In this document: piece by piece, positions 7,221 to 15,096 of the stretch
Layout: each line of letters begins with the position of its first letter
How positions within the stretch are numbered: position 1 is the first letter of the stretch
Assembly (NCBI GenBank): GCA_949292985.1
Contig: CASFBF010000002.1
Location: 1 to 42,695 of the forward strand
Source: an uncultured Bacillota bacterium
Lineage (GTDB): Bacteria > Bacillota > Clostridia > Christensenellales > UBA1242
Length of the DNA stretch: 42,695 nt
Direction: 5' to 3'
Notes under the pieces: model-generated
What the model saw: the letters and a program-made list of their open reading frames with translations, nothing else
Databases searched by the model: none
Told to the model about the DNA's origin: nothing
Translations under genes and position numbers: made by a program

Positions 7221-7907
7221 ATGTTTTTTGTTGTTAGAAAAAGGCTCCTGTGTTTGATACTATGCGCTATTTTTATTTTGGTGGCACTTAGTGTTTACTT
7301 TGGCTTAACAAAACAAACATATCAGCCCAATCTTTCTCCAACAGTTGTAATTGATGCTGGGCATGGGGGAACTGACGGCGGAGCGGTGGGCAGAAAAACA
7401 GGTATAACCGAAAGCGAAATTAACTTACAATATGCAAATTCTCTTAAAGAAGTTTTGCAAAATCTTGGTGTTAATGTTGTTATGACGAGAACTGATATGA
7501 ACGGACTTTATTCTCCACTTGCTTCAAATAAAAAGAAATCTGACATGGAAAAACGCAAACAAATAATTGAAGAAAGTGGAGCAGATTTGGTGATAAGTGT
7601 TCATATGAATGCGTTTCCGCTTTCTTCATCAAGAGGGGCGCAAGTTTTTTATGGCTTAGATAATGAGAGAGGGCAAGTGCTTGGAGATTGTGTGCAAGAG
7701 CAACTTAGAACGGTTTCTGATTATGCTAAATCTAAATCTAAAAAGGGTGATTTTTATATTTTAAATTGCACAACTCTGCCAGGGGTGCTTGTTGAATTTG
7801 GTTTTCTTTCTAACGCAGAAGAAGAAAGCCTTCTAGTTAAAGAAGATTACAGAATACAAATGTGCGAAGCAGTTGCCAGGGGTGTTTTAAATTTTTATGA
7901 AATGTGA
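7221..7907 (+). CDS. cwlD: N-acetylmuramoyl-L-alanine amidase, CwlD-like
   Basis: 228 aa (B. subtilis CwlD is 237 aa). Residues 7-30 are a single N-terminal membrane or signal helix. Residues 40-225 are an Amidase_3 domain with zinc ligands in DAGHGG (near 47), E of GITESEINL (near 67) and SVHMNAF (near 130), and the catalytic Glu in VLVEFGFLSN (near 194). A lone Amidase_3 domain behind one membrane helix is the CwlD layout. CwlD strips side peptides so that muramic-delta-lactam can form in spore cortex, a mark needed for germination. AGAGG precedes the ATG. Another wall amidase is the alternative. Confidence 0.82.
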   Translation: MFFVVRKRLLCLILCAIFILVALSVYFGLTKQTYQPNLSPTVVIDAGHGGTDGGAVGRKTGITESEINLQYANSLKEVLQNLGVNVVMTRTDMNGLYSPLASNKKKSDMEKRKQIIEESGADLVISVHMNAFPLSSSRGAQVFYGLDNERGQVLGDCVQEQLRTVSDYAKSKSKKGDFYILNCTTLPGVLVEFGFLSNAEEESLLVKEDYRIQMCEAVARGVLNFYEM

Positions 7908-7936
7908 TTGACTAAAATTTTGGCTTTTGTTAAAAT
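7908..7936 (+). promoter_or_regulatory. Sigma-A promoter for gmk
   Basis: TTGACT at 7908-7913, 17-nt spacer, TAAAAT at 7931-7936, beginning just after the cwlD stop. Confidence 0.7.
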
Positions 7937-7954
7937 TTTACAAAGGAGAAATTT

Positions 7955-8503
7955 ATGCTTATCTTAATTTCTGGGCCGTCAGGAGTGGGTAAGAGTTCGG
8001 TTATTTCAGAACTTATCAAACGAAATAAAAACTTGCGTTTAATGAAAACTTATACAACACGCAAGCAAAGAGCACAAATAGACGGGGCATATTATCATGT
8101 TTCTAAGAAAAAATTTGATGAGATGATTAAAAACAACAAGTTGTTTGAATATGAAAATGTGCATGCAGATATTTTTTACGGCACACCTTTCTCGTCGTTA
8201 GACAAAGTTATTGAAGGAAAATATGATTATATAAAAGATATAGATGTGCATGGTGTTGAAAAATTGCAAAACTATCTTCGTGGGAAGTGCAAGGTTGTAA
8301 GTGTGTTTTTGGATAGCCCAGACCAGCACTTGCGCAACAGACTTATTAAGCGAGGGGAAAGTGCGGATATGATTGAAAAAAGGCTGTCTCGCGTGCAAAT
8401 GGAAAGGCAACATCAACATTTATTTGACCTAGTTTTACAATGTGATGATATCGCTGAAACAGCAACCAATATTGAAAGGTTTATTGAAAGTTTGAATTCA
8501 TAG
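7955..8503 (+). CDS. gmk: Guanylate kinase
   Basis: 182 aa, slightly shorter than the usual 190-207. The P-loop GPSGVGKSS is at residues 7-15. The GMP-binding segment TYTTRKQRAQIDGAYYHVSKKKFDEM follows at about 35-60, then FEYENVHADIFYGTP near 70 and RLIKRG near 130. It converts GMP and ATP to GDP and ADP in nucleotide metabolism. A CAAAGGAG ribosome site lies 7-8 nt before the ATG. The GMP-binding Arg/Tyr motif is atypical (KQRAQIDG instead of RxxRxxExDGxDY), so it is a diverged member, but the fold and order of motifs fit. Confidence 0.83.
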   Translation: MLILISGPSGVGKSSVISELIKRNKNLRLMKTYTTRKQRAQIDGAYYHVSKKKFDEMIKNNKLFEYENVHADIFYGTPFSSLDKVIEGKYDYIKDIDVHGVEKLQNYLRGKCKVVSVFLDSPDQHLRNRLIKRGESADMIEKRLSRVQMERQHQHLFDLVLQCDDIAETATNIERFIESLNS

Positions 8504-8532
8504 ACAAAAAGCACACAAAAATGACAAAAAGC
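8503..8532 (+). promoter_or_regulatory. Tandem 0A-box-like repeats before spoIIE
   Basis: The decamer GACAAAAAGC occurs at 8503-8512 and again at 8523-8532, exactly 20 bp apart (two helical turns). A TATAAAAT -10 candidate follows at 8556-8563. The 0A box is TGNCGAA in B. subtilis; the second copy reads TGACAAA, one mismatch, and the first AGACAAA, two. The placement resembles Spo0A-activated promoters with boxes over the -35 region. Regulation by the altered Spo0A here is an inference. Confidence 0.45.
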
Positions 8533-8592
8533 CTGCAAATGATATTTGGGCAACATATAAAATGAAAGATATAATTTTCCAAAGGAGTTAAA

Positions 8593-10887
8593 ATGAAGTT
8601 CTTTGGAAAATTTTATTATGTCTTTCTAGCGGTGGTATTTTTGGCGTTGTTTTTTATTTTGGAAAATGCAAGTATAAATCAAATCATATTTCCTTTTTCC
8701 TTTGCCATGTTGTTTGCGCTTGTTTGGGCAAACCAAAAAATTTGGCTGGTTGCACCAGCATATTTAATCGCAGCCATAATTGTTGATTATTCCTTAGCAG
8801 GAATTGTAAGCGCAATCGTTTGTGTAACCATGATTGTTGTGCCTTTTGCTTTGCATACAATTTTTAAAAAGAATATTCAAATTTGGGAACTTGCAATTTA
8901 TGCATTGTTTAGTCAGGCGGGCTACATAGGTTTTGCAGCAGCCAGCGGAACAAACTCGGTGATTTTTGCTGTTGTAAGTGCAGTGGTTGGTGTTGTGTTT
9001 ATGCTGGGGTTTGTTAAACTTTTTGAAGCGTTATTTATGAGAGGTTTTGCTTACAGGCTTTCTGCTATTGAGTATGTGGCTGGCGGAATAATTTTGATAG
9101 GGCTTTCTTCTGGACTAGTAAACCTAGACTTGTATGGATTTTCATTTTTAAAATTGTTTGTAAGTTTTGTTCTTCTTGCGATAATATATTGTTCAAAAAA
9201 TTATTACTCGGTGTTTATTGCGTCTATTTTAGGTTTAGGAACATTATTGCAAGCCAACAATCCAGTGTTTTTTGCGCCGTTTGTGATTTGGGCGCTAGCA
9301 ATTTCGCCATTTAAAACATATCGTAAATATTTCACCGCTCTGGCAATTATCTTGGCAGAACTTGTAATTGGATTTTATTTTAATCTTTATTATTCTTTTG
9401 ATTGGCTTGGTATTTTGCCTGTGGCAATTAGTGCAGTTGTTTTTGCAGTTATCCCAGACAAAGTATATTCAATGGTGAAATCTATTTTTGACCTTAGAGG
9501 AGACAGGGCGGCAATTAAAAATGTTGTTAATCAAAACAGGGAGTTGCTACACAGAAGACTGCTTTCTCTTTCAGATGTGTTTGGTGAAATGGACAGAGTT
9601 TTCAGGGGGCTTGTTAAACGAAATCTTTCAGAAGATGAGGTTAAGAAACTTTTAAGAGATGAAATTATTGCTAGAAATTGTGAGTCATGCCCTGACAGGG
9701 TTCGTTGCCATAGAACAAGGCAACAAGACATCATTCGAGTGTTTGATGAACTTACCGCTATTGCATTTGAAAAAGGGAAAGTTACACTGCTTGATATACC
9801 ATCTTATCTCTCCGCTAATTGTGGCCGTGTAAACGGAATAATTTCTTCGGCAGCAACTTTGGCAAGGCAATATAAATCATATAGTGGAATGCTTTCCAAT
9901 ATTGATACTTCTAAACTTTTAATCGCCGACCAACTAAAAGGTATTTCAAGCGTAATGAAAAACCTATCGCAAGAAGTTGACCACGAAATTGCGTTTGATG
10001 GGAAAAGAGAAGATAAAATTATTGAAGAACTTTTATTCAACGATATTGTTTGCACAGACGCCATTGTTTACGAACGAGATGCGCACACATTTGAAATAAA
10101 TTTAATTGTCAGAAATTTAGATGCTGACAAAATAAAAATACCGTCAATAGTTGGTAAAATTTGCAAATGCAACATGGCGGTGGTTGATAAATATGCCGCA
10201 ACAAGACCAGGCTATACTGCACTTTCACTTAAAACGGCGCCAAAACTTGATTGTGTTTTTGCGCTTGCAAGCACTCCAAAATCTGGTAGCGAAGCAAGTG
10301 GCGACAGTCATTCAATCATGAGACTTGATGGCGATAGGTTTATGTTTGCAATATGCGATGGAATGGGCAGTGGGGACGAGGCAGAGCAAACAAGCCAAAC
10401 CGCCATTAGTTTGATTGAAAATTTTTATAAAGCGGGATTTGACAGCGAGTTGGTTCTTTCTTCGGTTAACAAACTTTTATCTCTTCAAAAGGAAGATAAA
10501 TTTTCGGCGCTTGATGTTTGTGTTTTAGATTTAAAAAGTGGGCTTGGAGATTTTATAAAGATGGGTGCGCCGTGTGGTTTCGTTGTAAGTGAAGAAGGTT
10601 GCACACTTGTTGAAAGCGGAGCGTTGCCACTTGGAATTGTTGACAAGTTTAATCCAATAACAAAAAAATTGGTTGTGAGTGATGGCGAAATTGTGGTTAT
10701 GTTTTCTGATGGAATTTCTGACGCCTTTGCTTCTGACAAAAGCATACAAGATTTCATCAAAACAATTTACTCACCAAACCCTCAAATAATTGCCGATAAA
10801 TTATTGGAGCAAGCCCTAGCCAACAGCGACGGCAGAGCAATGGATGACATGACGGTGCTTGCTATAAAAATATTTAATAATCAATAA
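8593..10887 (+). CDS. spoIIE: Stage II sporulation protein E, membrane PP2C phosphatase
   Basis: 764 aa (827 in B. subtilis), with AAAGGAG before the ATG. Residues 1-300 hold about ten membrane segments. A central cytoplasmic region follows, with the conserved cysteine cluster C363xxC366xxxxxC372. Residues 545-764 are the PP2C-type phosphatase domain, with metal-binding D589 in CDGMGSG and D706 in FSDGISD and a terminal DDMTVLAI. SpoIIE dephosphorylates SpoIIAA to release sigma-F in the forespore and also helps polar septation. The gene sits upstream of tilS as in Bacillus, where yabS and yabT lie between them; here they are missing. All catalytic parts are intact. Confidence 0.95.
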   Translation: MKFFGKFYYVFLAVVFLALFFILENASINQIIFPFSFAMLFALVWANQKIWLVAPAYLIAAIIVDYSLAGIVSAIVCVTMIVVPFALHTIFKKNIQIWELAIYALFSQAGYIGFAAASGTNSVIFAVVSAVVGVVFMLGFVKLFEALFMRGFAYRLSAIEYVAGGIILIGLSSGLVNLDLYGFSFLKLFVSFVLLAIIYCSKNYYSVFIASILGLGTLLQANNPVFFAPFVIWALAISPFKTYRKYFTALAIILAELVIGFYFNLYYSFDWLGILPVAISAVVFAVIPDKVYSMVKSIFDLRGDRAAIKNVVNQNRELLHRRLLSLSDVFGEMDRVFRGLVKRNLSEDEVKKLLRDEIIARNCESCPDRVRCHRTRQQDIIRVFDELTAIAFEKGKVTLLDIPSYLSANCGRVNGIISSAATLARQYKSYSGMLSNIDTSKLLIADQLKGISSVMKNLSQEVDHEIAFDGKREDKIIEELLFNDIVCTDAIVYERDAHTFEINLIVRNLDADKIKIPSIVGKICKCNMAVVDKYAATRPGYTALSLKTAPKLDCVFALASTPKSGSEASGDSHSIMRLDGDRFMFAICDGMGSGDEAEQTSQTAISLIENFYKAGFDSELVLSSVNKLLSLQKEDKFSALDVCVLDLKSGLGDFIKMGAPCGFVVSEEGCTLVESGALPLGIVDKFNPITKKLVVSDGEIVVMFSDGISDAFASDKSIQDFIKTIYSPNPQIIADKLLEQALANSDGRAMDDMTVLAIKIFNNQ

Positions 10888-10923
10888 TTAAAAATAAAAT
10901 AATGAAAAATATTGATTTTGGTG

Positions 10924-10940
10924 CATTTTTTGTGTATAAT
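10924..10940 (+). promoter_or_regulatory. -10 region of the tilS promoter
   Basis: TTGATT lies about 17 nt upstream of a TATAAT in the interval between spoIIE and tilS (about 10913-10941). A GAGG ribosome site follows before the ATG at 10961. tilS can therefore be transcribed independently of spoIIE. Confidence 0.6.
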
Positions 10941-10960
10941 TAGTTCTCACGAGGTTAATT

Positions 10961-12289
10961 ATGCAAAATGCGAAAAATTTTATCATTGAAAATTCATTGA
11001 TCAAACCAGGAGAAAGAATTGGCGTTGGGGTTAGCGGTGGAAGCGATTCTATGGCGCTTGTTCATTTCTTACATTCAATTAGTGAAGAACTTGACATTGA
11101 AGTTATTGCTATACACATTGACCATGGCATTAGGGAAGAGTCTCGCGACGAGGCAAACTTTGTAATCGAAAAATGCAGGGAGATGGGCATCAGAGCATAT
11201 AAATTTAGAATAGACTCTCCAAAAATTGCCAAAGAAAAAAACATCAGTTTGGAAACCGCCGCACGAGAAGGAAGATATGGTGTTTTTAAATCATTATTTA
11301 AAAAAGATGTTGTTGATAAAATTGCACTTGCACATCATCTCTCAGACCAAGCAGAAACAATCTTAATGCACATTTTCCGTGGCTCTGGTATTTCAGGTGC
11401 AAGGGGAATGGAGGCTATCAGAGAGGGAAGATTTATTAGGCCATTACTTACAACATCTAAGGAAGAAATTTTAGACTATATAAACTTAAACAATCTTGAC
11501 TATGTTGAAGATAGTTCAAATGCTGATAATACCTACACAAGAAATTATCTTAGAAATGTTTTGTTCCCACAAATAACATCAAAATGGCCGGGTGCTATAA
11601 ACGCTATCGTTAATTTTGGCAAGGCGGTAAAAGAAGATGACGATTACATCAACTCGCAAATTTTTGACGATGCAATCATCTATGAAGAAAAAGAAGCCAA
11701 AATTCCACTTTCGTATTTTATTTATCCTGCCCCAATCATTTCAAGAATTATAATTAAAACACTTAAAAACATAGGTGTTGAAAAAGATTTTGAAAAGAAA
11801 CATATTGACATGATTAAAGAACTTGCTGAGGCTCATGAGAATGGAAAACGCGCTTCATTGCCGTTTGATGTTGTAGCGATTAAGGACTATGACTACCTTA
11901 CTCTTGCAAATCGCAAAAAAGTTATTCCACAATTTAAGTGCGAGTTAAGGTGTGGCGAGTTTGACCTTCCTGATGGGCGCAAACTTGTTGTTAGGCGTGT
12001 TAAGGAAATGGAAAGCAAAGACGGCGTTGTATATTTTGACTATAGAAAAGTTCCAAAAACTGCTATGTGGAGATTTAGACAAGAGGGAGATGTTTTCACC
12101 AAGTTTGGCGGAGGCACAAAAAAATTAAAGTCATTTTTGATTGATAAAAAAATTCCACAACGCAAAAGAGATATTTTGCCTGTGCTTGCCGATGAAAACG
12201 AAATCTTTGTAATTGCTGGCGTGGAAATTTCTGATAAAGTTAAGGTTGAAAATGTTCCAACCGCATATTCAGTTGAAATCAAAGAATAA
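10961..12289 (+). CDS. tilS: tRNA(Ile)-lysidine synthetase
   Basis: 442 aa. The PP-loop SGGSDS at residues 25-30 binds ATP. HIDHGIR near 48 and ALAHHLSDQAETILMHIFRGSG near 120-140 are the N-terminal signature, and YVEDSSNADNTYTRNYLRN near 185 is the other TilS hallmark. The C-terminal domain ends in the conserved FRQEGDVF..GG.KKLKSFLIDKKIP..RRD-type segment (residues 365-405). It forms lysidine at C34 of tRNA-Ile(CAT) so that AUA is read as Ile, and is essential. The length and all motifs are normal. Confidence 0.95.
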   Translation: MQNAKNFIIENSLIKPGERIGVGVSGGSDSMALVHFLHSISEELDIEVIAIHIDHGIREESRDEANFVIEKCREMGIRAYKFRIDSPKIAKEKNISLETAAREGRYGVFKSLFKKDVVDKIALAHHLSDQAETILMHIFRGSGISGARGMEAIREGRFIRPLLTTSKEEILDYINLNNLDYVEDSSNADNTYTRNYLRNVLFPQITSKWPGAINAIVNFGKAVKEDDDYINSQIFDDAIIYEEKEAKIPLSYFIYPAPIISRIIIKTLKNIGVEKDFEKKHIDMIKELAEAHENGKRASLPFDVVAIKDYDYLTLANRKKVIPQFKCELRCGEFDLPDGRKLVVRRVKEMESKDGVVYFDYRKVPKTAMWRFRQEGDVFTKFGGGTKKLKSFLIDKKIPQRKRDILPVLADENEIFVIAGVEISDKVKVENVPTAYSVEIKE

Positions 12290-12318
12290 ACTTTTTAAAA
12301 ATTGGCAAACATACTTGC

Positions 12319-13698
12319 ATGAGAGAAAATGCATGGTCTGCTTGCTCGCAGCAACAAATTAAAAAAATAGGCTTGTTTTCGGAGGAATACAAGTCTTTTT
12401 TATCGCAATGCAAAACCGAACGCGAGTGTATTAAATATTTTTCGGCTTTGCTTGAAGAAAACGGTTTTATTAGTTTAAACAAACTATTACAAAATAAAAC
12501 CCCACTTAAAGCAGGTGATAAGGTTTACACCATAAACATGAACAAGGCGCTTGTTGCTTTTGTTGTTGGCAAAGAAGATTTGCAAAAAGGCCTTAACATT
12601 CTTTGTGCGCATATAGATAGCCCTAGGCTTGATTTAAAAAGTAATCCATTGTATGAAGAGGACGGTTTTTGCATGTTTGACACTCACTATTACGGTGGAA
12701 TAAAACATTATCACTGGGTTGCTCTTCCGCTTGCACTGCATGGGCTTATTTGTAAAGAAGACGGAACAAAAATCGATATTTGCCTTGGAGAAAAAGATAG
12801 TGACCCTGTTTTTGGTGTTACCGACCTTTTGCCACATTTGACTGAAAAAGAAAAAGGGTTTGACAAACTTCTTTCTAAGCAAGAGGAAATTGCTGGCGAA
12901 GTTTTAAACCTTATAATTGGTAGTAAATTAAAAGAGGGCTCAGCCAAGTCCAAAATTTTGGATATTTTAAAAGATAAGGGAATTGATGAAAAAGATTTTT
13001 ATTCTTCCGAAATAGAGGTTGTTCCAGCAGGTAAAGCACGAGATTTCGGTTTAGATGAAAGCATGATTATTGGTTATGGACACGACGATAGAAGTTGCGC
13101 CTATTGTTGCGTTAAGGCGTTGATTGACGCAAAAAATATTCAAAGAACATCTGCTGTGATTTTAGTTGATAAAGAAGAAACAGGCTCGCCAGGAGCGACA
13201 GGAATGAAAAGCAGGTTTTTTGAAAATATGGTTGCTGAAATTATGAATTTAATGGGCGAGTATAAAGAACTGCACTTCAAGCGAGTTCTCAACAAAAGTC
13301 AGGTTATTTCATGCGATGTAACAGCGGGCTTTGACCCTAACTGGACAGAACCATACAACAAAAATACCGAAGCGTTTTTAAACGGCGGGGTTGCATTTTC
13401 CAAATACACTGGTTCTGGCGGGAAAAGTGATGCCAATGATGCAAATCCTGAGTTTATTGCAAGACTTAGAAAAATTTTAGATGAAAATAAAATAGTTTAC
13501 CAATTCACCGAAATGGGTAAGGTCGACAAGGGAGGCGGAGGAACAATATCCAGCATACTTGCAGAATATGGCATGGAAGTTATTGATGCAGGTGTGCCGG
13601 TTCTTTCTATGCATGCACCTTGGGAAGTTGTTTCAAAATTAGATTTATTTGAAAATTACAGGTTTTACAAGGCATTCGTTGAGACAAATAAATTTTAA
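12319..13698 (+). CDS. M18 family aspartyl aminopeptidase
   Basis: 459 aa, normal for the family (430-480). Metal ligands are visible: H98 in CAHIDSPRLDLKS, D256 in GHDDRSCAY, E286-E287 in DKEETGSPGATG, D in SCDVTAGFDP, and H432 in SMHAPWEV. M18 enzymes are dodecameric cytosolic peptidases removing N-terminal acidic residues. The ATG lies 29 nt after tilS and has no clear ribosome site (GGC-AAACATACTTGC before it), so either translation is weakly coupled to tilS or the true start differs; no better in-frame start is present. The stop is just outside the left inverted repeat of the methyltransferase island. Confidence 0.88.
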   Translation: MRENAWSACSQQQIKKIGLFSEEYKSFLSQCKTERECIKYFSALLEENGFISLNKLLQNKTPLKAGDKVYTINMNKALVAFVVGKEDLQKGLNILCAHIDSPRLDLKSNPLYEEDGFCMFDTHYYGGIKHYHWVALPLALHGLICKEDGTKIDICLGEKDSDPVFGVTDLLPHLTEKEKGFDKLLSKQEEIAGEVLNLIIGSKLKEGSAKSKILDILKDKGIDEKDFYSSEIEVVPAGKARDFGLDESMIIGYGHDDRSCAYCCVKALIDAKNIQRTSAVILVDKEETGSPGATGMKSRFFENMVAEIMNLMGEYKELHFKRVLNKSQVISCDVTAGFDPNWTEPYNKNTEAFLNGGVAFSKYTGSGGKSDANDANPEFIARLRKILDENKIVYQFTEMGKVDKGGGGTISSILAEYGMEVIDAGVPVLSMHAPWEVVSKLDLFENYRFYKAFVETNKF

Positions 13699-13747
13699 GT
13701 TTCAAAGTAATAAAAAAACAGGACAATGGATTGTAAGCTTTGAAACT
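13699..13747. repeat. Hairpin within the left island end
   Basis: AGTTTCAAAG at 13699-13708 is the exact reverse complement of CTTTGAAACT at 13738-13747, with 29 nt between. The right arm is part of the terminal inverted repeat; the left arm is outside it and is not duplicated at the right end. Confidence 0.6.
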
Positions 13748-13754
13748 AGCAAAA
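13712..13754 (+). repeat. Left terminal inverted repeat of the methyltransferase island
   Basis: 43 nt starting in AAAAAAACAGGA and ending in ACTAGCAAAA. It matches the reverse complement of 15040-15080 except for a 3-nt insertion (CAA) at 13724-13726; the inner 28 nt from TGGATTG to GCAAAA are identical. It starts 13 nt after the aminopeptidase stop codon. Confidence 0.85.
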
Positions 13755-13759
13755 TAATC

Positions 13760-13795
13760 AACACTTTAACTACAAAAGTTAATGTGTTTTTTATT
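13760..13795 (+). terminator. Intrinsic terminator inside the island left end
   Basis: AACACTTTAACT and AGTTAATGTGTT pair with one mismatch across a 5-nt loop, followed by a T-rich stretch TTTTTTATT. It could end transcripts entering from the aminopeptidase gene. Confidence 0.7.
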
Positions 13796-13814
13796 CCCTC
13801 TTGACTATAAAATA

Positions 13815-13913
13815 AAACGAATATTTCTGCCGTTGTCATAGGTTGTTATTATAATTTTAATTTGTAAATTTTTAGACATTTACTTTAACCTGGACAAAAA
13901 AGAATATTCGTTT
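13815..13913. repeat. Inverted repeat AAACGAATATT
   Basis: AAACGAATATT at 13815-13825 and its exact reverse complement at 13903-13913, 77 nt apart. No coding region lies between them. Confidence 0.6.
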
Positions 13914-13933
13914 AAACTGGAAAAGAGAAATAA

Positions 13934-13984
13934 AAAACGAAGAGTTGTGTGCGTTTGCTTTTGCCAGCACCAACTCTTCGTTTT
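13934..13984. repeat. Strong hairpin, possible bidirectional terminator
   Basis: AAAACGAAGAGTTG at 13934-13947 pairs perfectly over 14 bp with 13971-13984. After a one-base bulge GTGC/GCAC extends the stem, leaving a 14-nt loop. The A-rich left flank and T-rich right flank would suit termination on either strand, including for the methyltransferase mRNA. Confidence 0.75.
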
Positions 13985-14000
13985 AACCGAAGCTATTTTT

Positions 14001-14059
14001 ACGTGCTTGTCTTTCAGTGGAGCAAAGCGACACCGACTTGTATCAAGACAAGCACACGT
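14001..14059. repeat. Hairpin with 31-nt loop
   Basis: GTGCTTGTCTT at 14003-14013 pairs with AAGACAAGCAC at 14045-14055 (11 bp), and ACGT at 14001-14004 could alternatively pair with ACGT at 14056-14059. The loop contains a second small pairing (GGTG/CACT on the minus strand). No T-run follows, so it is not a simple terminator. Confidence 0.6.
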
Positions 14060-14185
14060 CTAACTGCCAAAATTTAATCATAATTGGTTCAATCTTTTAA
14101 GTTTTGCTAAGGCATTGTATTTTTTGCGAAAATAAAGTGTGGACACCTATTTTTTAAGCAATTTTTTTATAGACATAATTCAAAA

Positions 14186-14932
14186 TTATTTTCCTATGAA
14201 TTTACATACATAGATATAAGAATATGACTCATCTATAAGAATATTGTTTGGATATGCGTATATATATGAATTCATCTCAATAGCACGTTTAGAATAGTTA
14301 TATTTGTTCAAGAGTTTCTTATTATATAATCCTTTCATCTCATGTTTCAATGTGTGTTCATTTGAAATAATCATATTGCAAAGTGACTGGCCAAGCAAAT
14401 CTATAACTTCAAAACCATGTTCGGCAAGCAATTTTGAAATCTGGTTTTTACTGAATACATGCTTATGATACGGATATACAATGTTTCCAAACTCATCAAG
14501 TTGCTCATATTTTTCGTTCGGCACAGAAAGAAGAAGGTATCCATTCTTTTTAAGGTTTTTTTGAATAGATTTCATAAAATTTTCTGTGTTTTCGATATGT
14601 TCAATGGTTTCAAAAGACACAATTAAATCTACCTTTTCACTTTTTAAAACACCAAAATTAAAATCGTGTTTAAGAAACTTTGCATTTTTAATTTTTCTTC
14701 TACGAGCAAGTTTTAAATATTCCTCATTTTTGTCAACGCCAACAACATTGTTACAAACTTTTGAAAGCACTTCCGTTCCATATCCGGTTGCAGACGAAAT
14801 ATCCAAAACAGACTTTATATTATTTTTGAGGACAAAATCTTTTGAAAAAATATATCTTCCGCAATGTTCCAATTTCATAAAATAGCCATATTTTTTCCCA
14901 TCAAAAGGATCGCAATATTCAACCTCTTCCAT
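14186..14932 (-). CDS. Class I SAM-dependent methyltransferase in the island
   Basis: I place the start at 14932 (248 aa), since AAGGAG lies 9 nt upstream. The ATG at 14941 is almost in contact with that site. Residues 40-150 form a Rossmann methyltransferase: motif I VLDISSATGYG at 42-52 with D44, acidic D67 of VGVDKN, and DLIVSFETIEHI at 102-113, followed by YLLLSVPNE. It belongs to the Methyltransf_11/23 type that modifies small molecules or lipids; the substrate cannot be told. The long tail (residues 170-248) is Tyr/Asn-rich. It is the only gene in the inverted-repeat-bounded segment. Confidence 0.85.
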   Translation of the reverse strand: MEEVEYCDPFDGKKYGYFMKLEHCGRYIFSKDFVLKNNIKSVLDISSATGYGTEVLSKVCNNVVGVDKNEEYLKLARRRKIKNAKFLKHDFNFGVLKSEKVDLIVSFETIEHIENTENFMKSIQKNLKKNGYLLLSVPNEKYEQLDEFGNIVYPYHKHVFSKNQISKLLAEHGFEVIDLLGQSLCNMIISNEHTLKHEMKGLYNKKLLNKYNYSKRAIEMNSYIYAYPNNILIDESYSYIYVCKFIGK

Positions 14933-14948
14933 ACTCTCCATCTCCTTC

Positions 14949-14985
14949 GATATAATTATATCACATAAGGAAAAATTTGAGCAAA
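14949..14985 (-). promoter_or_regulatory. Methyltransferase promoter with palindromic -10
   Basis: On the minus strand: TTGCTC, an 18-nt spacer with an upstream TGA (extended -10), then TATAAT. The -10 lies within the perfect 14-bp palindrome GATATAATTATATC at 14949-14962, which could be an operator. Confidence 0.6.
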
Positions 14986-15009
14986 AGATTAAAAAATTTC
15001 CAACAAAAA

Positions 15010-15050
15010 AACTAGCAAAAATTTAACATATTGCTATTTTTTTTGCTAGT
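15010..15050. repeat. Hairpin at the right island end
   Basis: ACTAGCAAAAA at 15011-15021 and TTTTTTGCTAGT at 15039-15050 are inverted copies around a 17-nt centre. The right arm belongs to the terminal inverted repeat, so the ACTAGC arm occurs twice here and once at the left end. It may terminate the XRE gene on the minus strand. Confidence 0.6.
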
Positions 15051-15080
15051 TTCAAAGCTTACAATCCATCCTGTTTTTTT
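15040..15080 (-). repeat. Right terminal inverted repeat of the island
   Basis: Inverted copy of 13712-13754 lacking the CAA insertion. It ends 16 nt before the stop codon of the XRE regulator gene. Confidence 0.85.
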
Positions 15081-15096
15081 GTTTTAAATATTAAAA

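Larger units (their letters stand above)
13712..15080. mobile_element. Inverted-repeat-bounded cassette with methyltransferase
   Basis: A 1.37-kb segment between conserved genes is closed by inverted repeats of about 40 bp. It contains one methyltransferase gene on the minus strand, about 430 nt of non-coding DNA full of hairpins, and no recombinase or transposase. I find no obvious target-site duplication outside the repeats. It could be a non-autonomous transposon (MITE-like with a passenger), an invertible segment, or a decayed element. The call as mobile is an inference from the structure. Confidence 0.5.

Noticed and set aside
13934..14066. Integron attC site suggested by GTCTAAC and the hairpins near the methyltransferase
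   Set aside because: The AAC and GTT core boxes are in the wrong order for an attC fold (they would need AAC at the 5' side and GTT at the 3' side of the stem), and no integrase is present.
13699..15090. Retron or DNA-modification defence system in the island
   Set aside because: No reverse transcriptase, nuclease or effector is present, and the methyltransferase is of the small-molecule type, without the catalytic motifs of DNA methylases.
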